From G963708235 sp963708235 (lineage in GTDB: Bacteria; Actinomycetota; Acidimicrobiia; Spongiisociales; UBA5794), in assembly GCA_963708235.1 (NCBI GenBank), contig OY970200.1:2604001-2668000 (forward strand): a DNA stretch of 64,000 nucleotides, in the 5' to 3' direction. The notes below the pieces were generated by a model, which saw nothing but the letters and a program-made list of their open reading frames with translations, was not told the origin of the DNA and made no database searches. Below, in pieces: positions 33,471-42,121 of the stretch (positions within the stretch are counted from its first letter, which is position 1; each line of letters opens with the position of its first letter). The translations under genes were made by a program, and so were the position numbers.

Positions 33471-35945
33471 GAGCTCGATGCCGTCCTCATCGACAGCCGC
33501 GGCAAGGTTGACCGTACGCGTGACGAGCCACGTGATGAATTCGGCACTCTTCTTGTCGGCCGCCGCAGTGCCGAGAGCAGTCAGGGCATCCATCTCGGTC
33601 TTGTCGTTCGGCGACATCTGTTCCACGCTGGAGTAGTGACTATCGAGCCTGCCATCCGTCCGCAGAATCGCCAGGGCCCTAGCGGCCGAATCTGTCGCGG
33701 CCAGCGCAGCGCAGAGAAGCGCCCACTCATCCATGCCGGGAGCCCGCCACGCATCGGACGCGGCAAGCGGGACGCCGGCGACAGCAGCTTGGTGGCTTCT
33801 CCCATTGCGCAGCGCGGTTGCGACTGCGACCTCTGCGCCCTCGGGGAGATATCGATTCGGTGCACGGAACGATTGGCGCACGTCTTCGGGTGTGGCGGTC
33901 CGTGGGGTCTGCGCCACTCGTAGGAAGGCGAGGACGGTGCGTTCGGCATCGGTGGCCTGCAACGCCTGCGGTGGTGCCTGGACCTTCACGCCCTTCTGTG
34001 CGCAGGCCCCCACAACCTCGCGCAGCAGGCGACTCGTGCGAGCGAGTACCGCGATGCCCTTTGGATCATCGACGTCGGCAAGCAGCTCGGCGACGATCTC
34101 GGCTGCAGCCTCCAGTCCGTTCGCTTGGAGGAACTCGATCTCGCCGGCTCCTAGAGCCCCAGGGTTCGGGCGCATCTCCTTGGGGAATCGTCGAACATTG
34201 TGCCCGATGAGACGCGCCGCTGCTTCGCTGATGGCCTGCGGGCAACGGTACGACGTGGCGAGCACGATGCGCTCGAGTCCCGGGTACACGGTATCGAGCA
34301 GAACGCTGCGTTCGACGCTGGCCCTTCGCCACGAGTAGATGCACTGGTCCTCGTCGCCGACGGCGAAGATGGAGTCCTCGGGGGCTGCGACGAGGCGAAC
34401 GAGCAGTTCCTGAGCCGGTTCGATGTCCTGGTACTCGTCGACGAGGACGCAATCCCACTTGCCTTGCCAGCGCTGACGAGCATCGGCGTCGCTGCGCAAG
34501 AACCGCACCGGGAGCACGATGAGATCGTCGAAGTCATTGCGGTCGATTCCTTCGAGATGTTCCTCGTATCGGCGATAGATCTCGGCGGCGGTGCGTTCCA
34601 CCGCGGTCTTCGCCGACCGCTGTGCGGTCGAGACATCCCACATCTTCGCCAGCTTGTAGTCACTGACCGCCGCACTGGCCACCGGTGCGTCGAGCCACAC
34701 ACCCCCATCCCCGACCGCTTTCATCGCATCTGTGGCGAGTTTGCGCCATGGGCCATAGGACACGGTCTGGACTCTCGGAGCGCGCAGCAGACGCTCCTTC
34801 TTCAGGATCGAGTACCCCAGGGCGTGAAAGCTCCGCACCTCCACCCCCGTGATCCCCAACCGGAGCAGCCGGTCAGTCAACTCGGTCGCTGCTGCCTTGT
34901 TGAAGGTTGTGCACAAGATGCGGTTGGCGGCCACCCCACGCGCCAGCAGTTCCTGAACTCTGGCAATCATCGTGGTGGTCTTCCCCGATCCCGCCGGAGC
35001 AATGACCTGGACGACACCCTCGTCGGCCTCGACGGCGCGCCGCTGGTCGCCATCGAGCGACATCTTCCACGCTGGGACAGAACGTGGCTCGCCTGAGGCC
35101 GAGTCGACCGTGGATGATGACCGGCGATTGGCAAGCCGGTGCCACCGCAACCAGTCGAGGAGCCTCCGCCACCAAGACCGGTGTTCAGTTTGGAGCGGAA
35201 GATCGCTGTAGGTGAGCGCTGCCTGCCTCGGTTCGAGAGCACCGGCCACATCCCGCACAACGGCGGCGACATCGCGATAGATCCTCGATCCGGAAAACCG
35301 AATGACCTCCCAGCCGAGACGCCGCAGGTGTTCGTCCCGCCGGGCGTCCCGTTCGGCGTCATGCCACCCCCTGCCATCTGCCTCGACGGCGAGCCTCTCG
35401 GGCGGGAAGGCGAAGTCGACCCGGTAGCGACCGATTCCGTATTGCACACGTGGGGTCATTCCTGCGGTTCTCATTGCCCGGTAGAGCTGATCCTCGATCG
35501 GCGTCAGCGGTGGCAGCCCGTCGCTTCGCCCCACACTGCGGTACCGCCCCGCCATGTAGATCAGGCGTTCAAGGGTCCACGGGTACCCCATGTCGGGGGC
35601 GACGAACTGGGACGCCCGGAGATCGCCGATCTCCCGGTCGACCCCCAGGAGCAGCGTGACGTCACGCCGGAAGGCTGGCTCGACAAGGAACGAGTAAATG
35701 TCGGCGAGGTCGCCGGCGGTTTGGGTTGGTACGCCGAGGATCGCCAGTTTCGGGTTGTCGTCGAACATGCGCAGGAGGGCGACCGCGGCGTTGTCGAGCG
35801 TGAGCCTCTTTGCTGTGGTGTTGCGGGCTGGCTCGATCAGACGATGCCGCAGCTCTGCGAACGACTCCACGGTGTAGCCGGCCTTTCGGAGCTCTCGTTG
35901 TGAAGGAGGAGTCGTCGTCCAAGTGAGGTTTCGGTGTCTGCTCAT
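33351..35945 (-). CDS. UvrD/PcrA-like SF1A helicase with N-terminal Vsr/DUF559-like nuclease (frameshifted near its 3' end)
   Basis: The open frame has 864 codons. Residues 1-145 are unassigned. Residues about 148-230 form a DUF559/Vsr-type PD-(D/E)xK nuclease (PIEDQLYRAM, YRVDFAF, LAVEADGRGWHD, RRLGWEVIRF). The helicase follows: Walker A APAGSGKTT (316-324), RSFHALGY, DEYQD (503-507), GDEDQCIYSWRR (530-541) and SYRCPQ. After about residue 825 the frame is wrong: one extra base near 33470 moves motifs V and VI into the next frame. It is divergent from the 1818-aa helicase, which has the same nuclease type. Nuclease-helicase fusions of this sort are typical of defence or DNA-end-processing systems; the exact role is unknown. 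Confidence 0.85.
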   Translation of the reverse strand: MSRHRNLTWTTTPPSQRELRKAGYTVESFAELRHRLIEPARNTTAKRLTLDNAAVALLRMFDDNPKLAILGVPTQTAGDLADIYSFLVEPAFRRDVTLLLGVDREIGDLRASQFVAPDMGYPWTLERLIYMAGRYRSVGRSDGLPPLTPIEDQLYRAMRTAGMTPRVQYGIGRYRVDFAFPPERLAVEADGRGWHDAERDARRDEHLRRLGWEVIRFSGSRIYRDVAAVVRDVAGALEPRQAALTYSDLPLQTEHRSWWRRLLDWLRWHRLANRRSSSTVDSASGEPRSVPAWKMSLDGDQRRAVEADEGVVQVIAPAGSGKTTTMIARVQELLARGVAANRILCTTFNKAAATELTDRLLRLGITGVEVRSFHALGYSILKKERLLRAPRVQTVSYGPWRKLATDAMKAVGDGGVWLDAPVASAAVSDYKLAKMWDVSTAQRSAKTAVERTAAEIYRRYEEHLEGIDRNDFDDLIVLPVRFLRSDADARQRWQGKWDCVLVDEYQDIEPAQELLVRLVAAPEDSIFAVGDEDQCIYSWRRASVERSVLLDTVYPGLERIVLATSYRCPQAISEAAARLIGHNVRRFPKEMRPNPGALGAGEIEFLQANGLEAAAEIVAELLADVDDPKGIAVLARTSRLLREVVGACAQKGVKVQAPPQALQATDAERTVLAFLRVAQTPRTATPEDVRQSFRAPNRYLPEGAEVAVATALRNGRSHQAAVAGVPLAASDAWRAPGMDEWALLCAALAATDSAARALAILRTDGRLDSHYSSVEQMSPNDKTEMDALTALGTAAADKKSAEFITWLVTRTVNLAAAVDEDGIELEHDPWCQGKGMGHGRAVRSRQRPASTQPIYSRGEDRPGT

Positions 35946-36081
35946 TGCGGCGCCATTCTCGACGTATCCGTTGTCAGTTGTCTCATCGGTCGTGGCTCCG
36001 GGGAAAAATGCCGCGCTCAGCTACGGGACAGGTCATCCTGGGGTGGCAGCGGGCAGCATCCGGATCGGCGATGATGGCGCC

Positions 36082-36374
36082 ATGCCGATACCTGAGGACA
36101 TCACCCGCAACGATGTATTGTGAGCGCTGAGCGACCTGGACGGTGGTCTCGAGCATCCCTACGGAGAGCCGACCCACTACGTCCTGATCCATGAGGGGCG
36201 CACCTATCCACCCAAAGCCCCGGTAGGGCTGGCGAGTCGCCGGGCGCTGGGTCGTCTCCTCAGGCCCACCGGCCGGCGGACGCTTACGACCTCCTACCGG
36301 ACTACGAGGAGCAGACCTCGGCCGACGTCGATGAGGTCGTCTCCAACGACGACGACACGGACGAGGACGAGTAG
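36082..36374 (+). pseudogene. Remnant of a McrA-type N-terminal head domain protein
   Basis: MPIPEDITRNDVL is followed by an in-frame TGA and then ALSDLDGG, EPTHYVLIHEGRTYPPK and VGLASRRALGRLLRP. This is the pattern of the N-terminal head domain found in ScoMcrA-like restriction enzymes, which act on modified DNA. A shift of frame then gives an acidic tail ending at TAG 36372-36374. The nuclease part is missing. It is a decayed restriction-type gene between the two large helicases. The remainder of 35946-36524 is promoter-sized and otherwise empty. Confidence 0.6.
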
Positions 36375-36524
36375 CCGGTCGAGCACTGCGGGTAGGGCCC
36401 GAAGCTGGTGACCCACCAGCGAGGCTCACCGCATCACACGGGATTTGGGTCGGAAGGCCCGTAGGACAACCCGTATCCACGCCGTAGCATTGCGGCCCGC
36501 GGTCGCCCCCAGCTCCGGAATCAG

Positions 36525-39500
36525 GTGGCCGACAACATGGGACAGAATGACATGGTCTCTGGGGATGGTTCATCTGATACAGCGCACGATCTTGCCGGCG
36601 ATCTGCTGATAAGTCGCGCACGGAGACTTTTCGGTTTCCTACGGGAGATCCAGAGCCTCAAATCTCAGCCGGTGCGAACGGTCGAGCAGTACGAGAGCGG
36701 AAACGGAGTCGTCGTCTGGCTCCATGACGTTCCGGAGCATCCGGCGGTCGCCTCGGCACTGACACACGACCGCCCAGCACCGGAAGCGCCGCTGCTCATC
36801 GTCGATCGGGTACCGCCGGTCGATCCGCCCGAGCTCCCTGCCGAACTCGAGCCATGGCTCGATGCGGAGCAGGTCATGAATCCCGACAACGACCCACTCC
36901 CTGCCGAAACCCGGATTGATGGTGATGCCGTCACACGCTTCGACGAGCAGGAGGAGCGCCAGGCCACCTTCGAGATTTGGCGCTCGATCTGGAAGGAGTG
37001 GGCCTCCGAAGAGCGCGACGCCAGGCGTGTTCGCCAGCTGTACACCACCCTGTTCAAGGCTGGGGAGCGGTTCACGGCAGCCCCCGAGGAACTCGATCTT
37101 GTGTTGGGAGTGGGTCTTCTCTCTTGGCGTCCGGAAGCCCGGGATGTGATCAGGAGACACTCGCTCGTCGCGCCTGTCACCGTCGACTTTGCCGAAGACA
37201 CCGGCCGGATCACCGTCCAGTTCCCCGAGGGTTTCGAGGGTTTCGAAGTGGAGGTCGACATGCTCGACGCCTCCCAGCGACCCGATCCGTTACGACTGCA
37301 AACCTTCACCGACGAAGTGACGGCATTCGAAGGTCATCCGCTCGATCGGGAAGCGCTCGACCCGCTACTCCGGCGGTTCGCCAACATCATCAGGGACGAC
37401 GGCATGTTCACACCGTCAGTCGAACCTGGAACCGGTGCCGCCACCCACCCGGTTGTGTCCATCGCTCCTGCGTTCATCCTCCGCAAGCGGTCCAACGAGG
37501 GCCTGGTGCGGATCTACAACACCATCGACGCGCAACTCGCCGCCAGCGGCGTGGTGCCGCTCGGTATCCGCCAGGTCATCGACGTCGTCGAAGGTGACGA
37601 TGATCGTGACCACGGAGAGCAAGGAGCGGCCCCGACCGAAGCCTTCCTTCCGCTCGCTGCGAACGACCAGCAACTTCAGATCATCGCCCGAGTCGACTCG
37701 GCGTACCACACGGTCGTTCAGGGACCGCCTGGTACCGGCAAGACCCACACCATCGCCAATCTCGTCTCCCATCTGTTGGCCAAGGGGCAGCGAGTCCTGG
37801 TGACCGCCCAAACCGATCGAGCCCTCCGCGAACTCCAGGACAAGTTGCCGGCCGAGATCGCTCAGCTCACGGTCTCGGTCGTGGGCCGAAGTCGTGCAGA
37901 CCTGGCGGATCTTCGGGTTGCGGTGGAATCGATCGGCGCACACGCCAGCTCCTACGATCCCGAAAGTGCGGCGCAGCTGATCACACAGCTCGATACGAAG
38001 CTCGATGACCTCCGGCGGGACCGATCGAAGCTGGAGGGCCAGTTGCTCGAGACCCGCAGGCGGGAGACCGACCAACGCTCATTCGAAGGCTCCGAGGGCA
38101 CGCTGGCCGAGATCGCACGAAGCCTCGACGACGGGGGCGAACGGCACCGCTGGCTGGCATCGTTCGACCTCGACACCACCGAGCCGGCACCGATCAGCAA
38201 CGCCGAAGCCATCGAATGGCTCACGCTGTTGCGCGATCCGGAACTACAGCAGGACGAGGCGGAGTCGAGGACGCTACCTGCCCTCGACGACGTTCCCGAC
38301 CCAGAGGCGTTCGAGCGGATGGTCGACAACGAACGCACCGCCGCAGAAGCCGCTCGCCGCTACGGATCGATCGAGAGTCACCCCGCATACCCCTCAATTG
38401 CCGGGCAACCCCCAGACCAACGATCCGAGCTCCGTAGCCGGGTTCTTCACCTCGCCGACACGGCACGCGAGCTCAGCGAGCGCAACGAGGAGTGGATCTC
38501 GGAGGCACTCGGCGACATCCTGGACGGCCGGCAGCAGCTCTGGGAGCGTCGCCACGACGAGCTTCAATCCCGACTCGAGGACTTGGATCCCATCGTCAAA
38601 CGCCTCGGCACGAATCCGATGGTGAACGTCGAGGGTCCCACCACGGCCGACCTGGTACCCCTTGCGGAGGATCTCCTGACCCATCTCGAGGCAGGCGGCC
38701 GGCTCGGCGGAGTGGTCAAACCTCGACCCGTGCGAGCTGCGGCACCACTCATGGCCAGGGTCACGGTCGATGGACTCCAGCCGACGACACCGGATCGGCT
38801 GCGGCGCTTTCTCGACTGGGTCCGTGCCGAGAACGATCTGGATGCGATCGAGAAACTATGGCCTGCCACGGTGGCGATTCCCGAGGAGGACACCCACTTC
38901 GAGCAGTTGGCCTGGCATGAGACCGAACACCATCAGCTACGGCGCGTGATGACGTTGGCGGCTGACCTCGTCACCGAGGAAACACGACTGGACCAACTCG
39001 GCGTTCCCAAGCCCAACTGGTCCGACCTCGAAGGCGTGCGCAGCTTCGCATCCATCGTCGACGCCGTCATCGCCACCGAAGAGGCCTCCCAGCACGCCGC
39101 ACCCGTCGAGAGCCTGCAGGCCAAGCTCGCCACCTTGGCCCGTGGTCTCACCGCCGCCGACGCCACGAAGTCGCTCGCCGCCGCCGTCACCGAGCGCGAC
39201 CCGAACGCATACAGGGCAGCACACGAACGTCTCTTCGCTCTCCTCGACACCCTCGAACGATCGAATCGGAGGAGCGCGATCACGGATCGGATCTCCGCTT
39301 CCACCCGCAGCCTGGCGGGTGCGGTGCTTGCTGACCGGGACAATCCGCAATGGGAGACGATGCTCGGTGGGTTCGTCGACGCGTGGGACTGGCATCGGCT
39401 GGACAACTGGCTCGAAGACGAGACCCTGTCGACAACCGATCACGTTCAGCACCAGCTCAAGGTCACCGAGGATCGTATCCGTGCCACCATCACCGAGCTG

Positions 39501-41981
39501 ACCTCGGCGCATGCCTGGCGGCTGGCCGTCGACCGCCTGGGACAGCGCGAGCGGGAGAGTCTGGCCGCCTATGCCTTGGCGGTCCGCCAACTCGGAAAGG
39601 GAACCGGCCGCTACGCCCACCACCGGAGACTCGAAGCCCGCAAGGCGCTGAAGGCCTGTCGCTCTGCAGTTCCCGCATGGATCATGCCGACCTACCGCAT
39701 CGCGGAGACGCTCGACATCGATCCTGACATCTTCGACGTCGTCATCATCGACGAGGCCTCCCAGGCAGGCCTCGAGGCCACCTACCTCCAGTACCTCGCT
39801 CCCAGAATCATCGTGGTCGGCGACCACCACCAGGTCTCACCTGCCGGCGTCGGGATCGAGGTCCAGAAACTCATCGACCTCACCCACCAGTACCTGTTCG
39901 ACATGGACCACCAGAACATTTGGCAGTCCCCCCGAGTCTCTTTCTTCGATCTCGCACGGATCAAGTACGGACACATGATCTCGCTCCGCGAGCATTTCCG
40001 ATGTGTTCCCGAGATCATCGGGTTCTCGAACCAGCTCGTCTATGAGCCGGACCGGATTCCGCTCATCCCGTTGCGTCAGTTCGGAGTCGACCGCCTGACA
40101 CCGATCCAACTGACGCACGTCGCGGACGGCTACGAGAAGGGCACGACCAATAAGATCAACCCGCCGGAGGCGGAGGCGATCGTCGATGCCATCGAGAAAT
40201 GCTGCAGCGACCCGCAGTACGACGGCAAGACGATGGGCGTCATCTCGCTGACCGGCAAAGCCCAGGCGGATCACATCGAGCAGGCGCTGCTCGAACGGCT
40301 CGGGCCCAACGAATTCAGGGCGCGCGACCTGCGCTGCGGCGATGCTGCCGACTTCCAGGGTTCCGAGAGGGATGTGATCTGCCTCTCCATGGTCGCCGCA
40401 CCAAGGGCTGAGGGTCGCATCACTCCGCTCACGGCGGACATGTACATCCAGCGCTTCAACGTCGCCGGTTCCAGAGCCAAGGACCAGATGTGGCTCTTCC
40501 ACTCGGTCACCCTCGACGACCTTGCCAACCGTGAAGACATGCGCTTCGCCCTCCTCAACTACTGCACGGATCAGGTTCGCCAGGTCGGCCGCGACGACGT
40601 CGACCTCCCCACCCGCGTGCCGACTGACGTCCAGGTCGACCCTTTCGAGTCGCTGTTCGAACAGCACGTGTTCAACGCCATCATCGGTCGCGGGTTCATG
40701 GTGCAACCTCAGGTCCCGGTGTACAACTACCGCATCGACCTCGTCGTCATCGGCGGACAAGGTCGCATCGCCGTGGAGTGCGATGGTGACTCATGGCACG
40801 GTGCGGATCGGTTCGAGGCCGACATGGCGAGGCAGCGCGATCTGGAGCGGGTGGGATGGACCTTCTTCCGCATCCGGGCTTCGGCGTTCTACCGGGATCC
40901 GGAGGACGCACTGGCGCCGCTGTGGGATCTGCTGACAAGACACGAAATCCGCCCGGCAGGCTGGGTACCCGCCCGTGCCCCCACGCCTGAGGATGAACCG
41001 GCAAACCCGACGGACGAGGTCGAGGGACTCGCCATGCCGCCCCCGGTGATCGACGACCTAGATCCAACTGACGCACGCGACACGTTCCCAGCCTTCGACG
41101 ATGTGCTGGACGACGTCATCGGCGACCAGCCAGCGAGTATCGCCGACACGGAGAGCCTGGAGCCCGAGATCACGACGACACCCCAGGTGCCGACACCGGC
41201 GGATGCGCGCCCTATCACGGTGAGCGCCGTTGTAGCCAGGCATCCCCAACTGGCACTCGGTACCCGGGTGACCCATCCCTCCATGGGGGAAGGGAAGATC
41301 ATCTACATCGCTCTGACAGCCGAAGGGTTTCACGTGACCGTTGCGTACGATTCCGGCGAGCGAGCGGAGTACTCATCGGAAGAGATGGCACACACCGGGT
41401 GGATGTCTTGGGCGGAACCCGCGCCTTCGCCAGTCATTGAGGACGCAGACGCCATACCCGTTCCGGCTGCTCCACAGACGATCGCCCTTGCCACGCACGT
41501 CGCCTACCAGGGCGTAGGTCTGCCTGATCCGAGGTCGGGCTCTCTGGCCAGCCTCTGCGCCGGCTTGGAGGCGATCGTGGCAGTCGAAGGCCCGGTCACC
41601 GCAGACCGGGCCTATCAGCTCTTCATCAAGGGAGCCGGTTTCGACCGAGTCACCCGCCAGGTGCGCAGTGCGCTGAATGTTGCACTCACCTCCATTCGCT
41701 CCAAGATCGAGGCCGATGAGTTCGACAACCCGCTGACCAACTGGCCCCAACGCGTGTTGCGCCTCCCAGGCACGCCGCCGGTGGTCGTCCGGGAACTCGG
41801 CATGCGCGACTTCTATCAGGTGCCACTCAATGAGATCAGGGCGCTGATGGAGGTACTACACGATGGATCTCTCGATGAAGAGGACGATGCCGCGATCAAG
41901 CGGAGAGTTCTCGACAGCTACGACCTCGTTCGACACACCGCGAAGGTAGACCAGTACCTCGGGGCCGCGCTCCGACTGTGA
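36525..41981 (+). CDS. Giant Upf1-like SF1B helicase with Vsr-like nuclease, tudor-like and DUF3320-like domains (1818 aa)
   Basis: COG1112-type helicase of 1818 residues. After about 390 unassigned residues come Walker A GPPGTGKT (about 399-406), a long helical insertion with a coiled-coil-like part (about 485-520), then VVIIDEASQAG (about 1074), VVGDHHQVSP, LREHFRCVPEI (about 1153), DFQGSERDVI (about 1275) and NVAGSRAKDQ (about 1311). Residues about 1374-1462 are a Vsr/DUF559-type nuclease (YRIDLVV, IAVECDGDSWHG, FFRIRASAFYRD). A UvrD-like tudor segment follows (TRVTHPSMGEGKII, about 1580), then a DUF3320-like end (EGPVTADRAYQLF, about 1690). Such helicase-nuclease giants are known or suspected anti-phage effectors. 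GTG 36525 is used; ATG 36537 or 36552 are possible. It stands directly upstream of the hsd operon. Confidence 0.88.
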   Translation: MADNMGQNDMVSGDGSSDTAHDLAGDLLISRARRLFGFLREIQSLKSQPVRTVEQYESGNGVVVWLHDVPEHPAVASALTHDRPAPEAPLLIVDRVPPVDPPELPAELEPWLDAEQVMNPDNDPLPAETRIDGDAVTRFDEQEERQATFEIWRSIWKEWASEERDARRVRQLYTTLFKAGERFTAAPEELDLVLGVGLLSWRPEARDVIRRHSLVAPVTVDFAEDTGRITVQFPEGFEGFEVEVDMLDASQRPDPLRLQTFTDEVTAFEGHPLDREALDPLLRRFANIIRDDGMFTPSVEPGTGAATHPVVSIAPAFILRKRSNEGLVRIYNTIDAQLAASGVVPLGIRQVIDVVEGDDDRDHGEQGAAPTEAFLPLAANDQQLQIIARVDSAYHTVVQGPPGTGKTHTIANLVSHLLAKGQRVLVTAQTDRALRELQDKLPAEIAQLTVSVVGRSRADLADLRVAVESIGAHASSYDPESAAQLITQLDTKLDDLRRDRSKLEGQLLETRRRETDQRSFEGSEGTLAEIARSLDDGGERHRWLASFDLDTTEPAPISNAEAIEWLTLLRDPELQQDEAESRTLPALDDVPDPEAFERMVDNERTAAEAARRYGSIESHPAYPSIAGQPPDQRSELRSRVLHLADTARELSERNEEWISEALGDILDGRQQLWERRHDELQSRLEDLDPIVKRLGTNPMVNVEGPTTADLVPLAEDLLTHLEAGGRLGGVVKPRPVRAAAPLMARVTVDGLQPTTPDRLRRFLDWVRAENDLDAIEKLWPATVAIPEEDTHFEQLAWHETEHHQLRRVMTLAADLVTEETRLDQLGVPKPNWSDLEGVRSFASIVDAVIATEEASQHAAPVESLQAKLATLARGLTAADATKSLAAAVTERDPNAYRAAHERLFALLDTLERSNRRSAITDRISASTRSLAGAVLADRDNPQWETMLGGFVDAWDWHRLDNWLEDETLSTTDHVQHQLKVTEDRIRATITELTSAHAWRLAVDRLGQRERESLAAYALAVRQLGKGTGRYAHHRRLEARKALKACRSAVPAWIMPTYRIAETLDIDPDIFDVVIIDEASQAGLEATYLQYLAPRIIVVGDHHQVSPAGVGIEVQKLIDLTHQYLFDMDHQNIWQSPRVSFFDLARIKYGHMISLREHFRCVPEIIGFSNQLVYEPDRIPLIPLRQFGVDRLTPIQLTHVADGYEKGTTNKINPPEAEAIVDAIEKCCSDPQYDGKTMGVISLTGKAQADHIEQALLERLGPNEFRARDLRCGDAADFQGSERDVICLSMVAAPRAEGRITPLTADMYIQRFNVAGSRAKDQMWLFHSVTLDDLANREDMRFALLNYCTDQVRQVGRDDVDLPTRVPTDVQVDPFESLFEQHVFNAIIGRGFMVQPQVPVYNYRIDLVVIGGQGRIAVECDGDSWHGADRFEADMARQRDLERVGWTFFRIRASAFYRDPEDALAPLWDLLTRHEIRPAGWVPARAPTPEDEPANPTDEVEGLAMPPPVIDDLDPTDARDTFPAFDDVLDDVIGDQPASIADTESLEPEITTTPQVPTPADARPITVSAVVARHPQLALGTRVTHPSMGEGKIIYIALTAEGFHVTVAYDSGERAEYSSEEMAHTGWMSWAEPAPSPVIEDADAIPVPAAPQTIALATHVAYQGVGLPDPRSGSLASLCAGLEAIVAVEGPVTADRAYQLFIKGAGFDRVTRQVRSALNVALTSIRSKIEADEFDNPLTNWPQRVLRLPGTPPVVVRELGMRDFYQVPLNEIRALMEVLHDGSLDEEDDAAIKRRVLDSYDLVRHTAKVDQYLGAALRL

Positions 41982-42000
41982 CCCGTCACCGCCGCGGATC

Positions 42001-42048
42001 CGGTACCGCACGTACAATCCCGGCCGGACCGTGAGGCAATCGGTACCG
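42001..42048 (+). promoter_or_regulatory. Promoter region of hsdMSR with twin CGGTACCG palindromes
   Basis: Two identical 8-bp palindromes (42001-42008 and 42041-42048), 40 bp apart, flank a good -10 box TACAAT (42013-42018). The layout suits a dimeric repressor bound at two sites about four helical turns apart. Confidence 0.45.
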
Positions 42049-42121
42049 AGCAGCTGGGCACTCGTGATCGGCCATGGCGGCAATCGAGGAACGAATCGAA
42101 TCGATCAATGGGAGAGCATGA

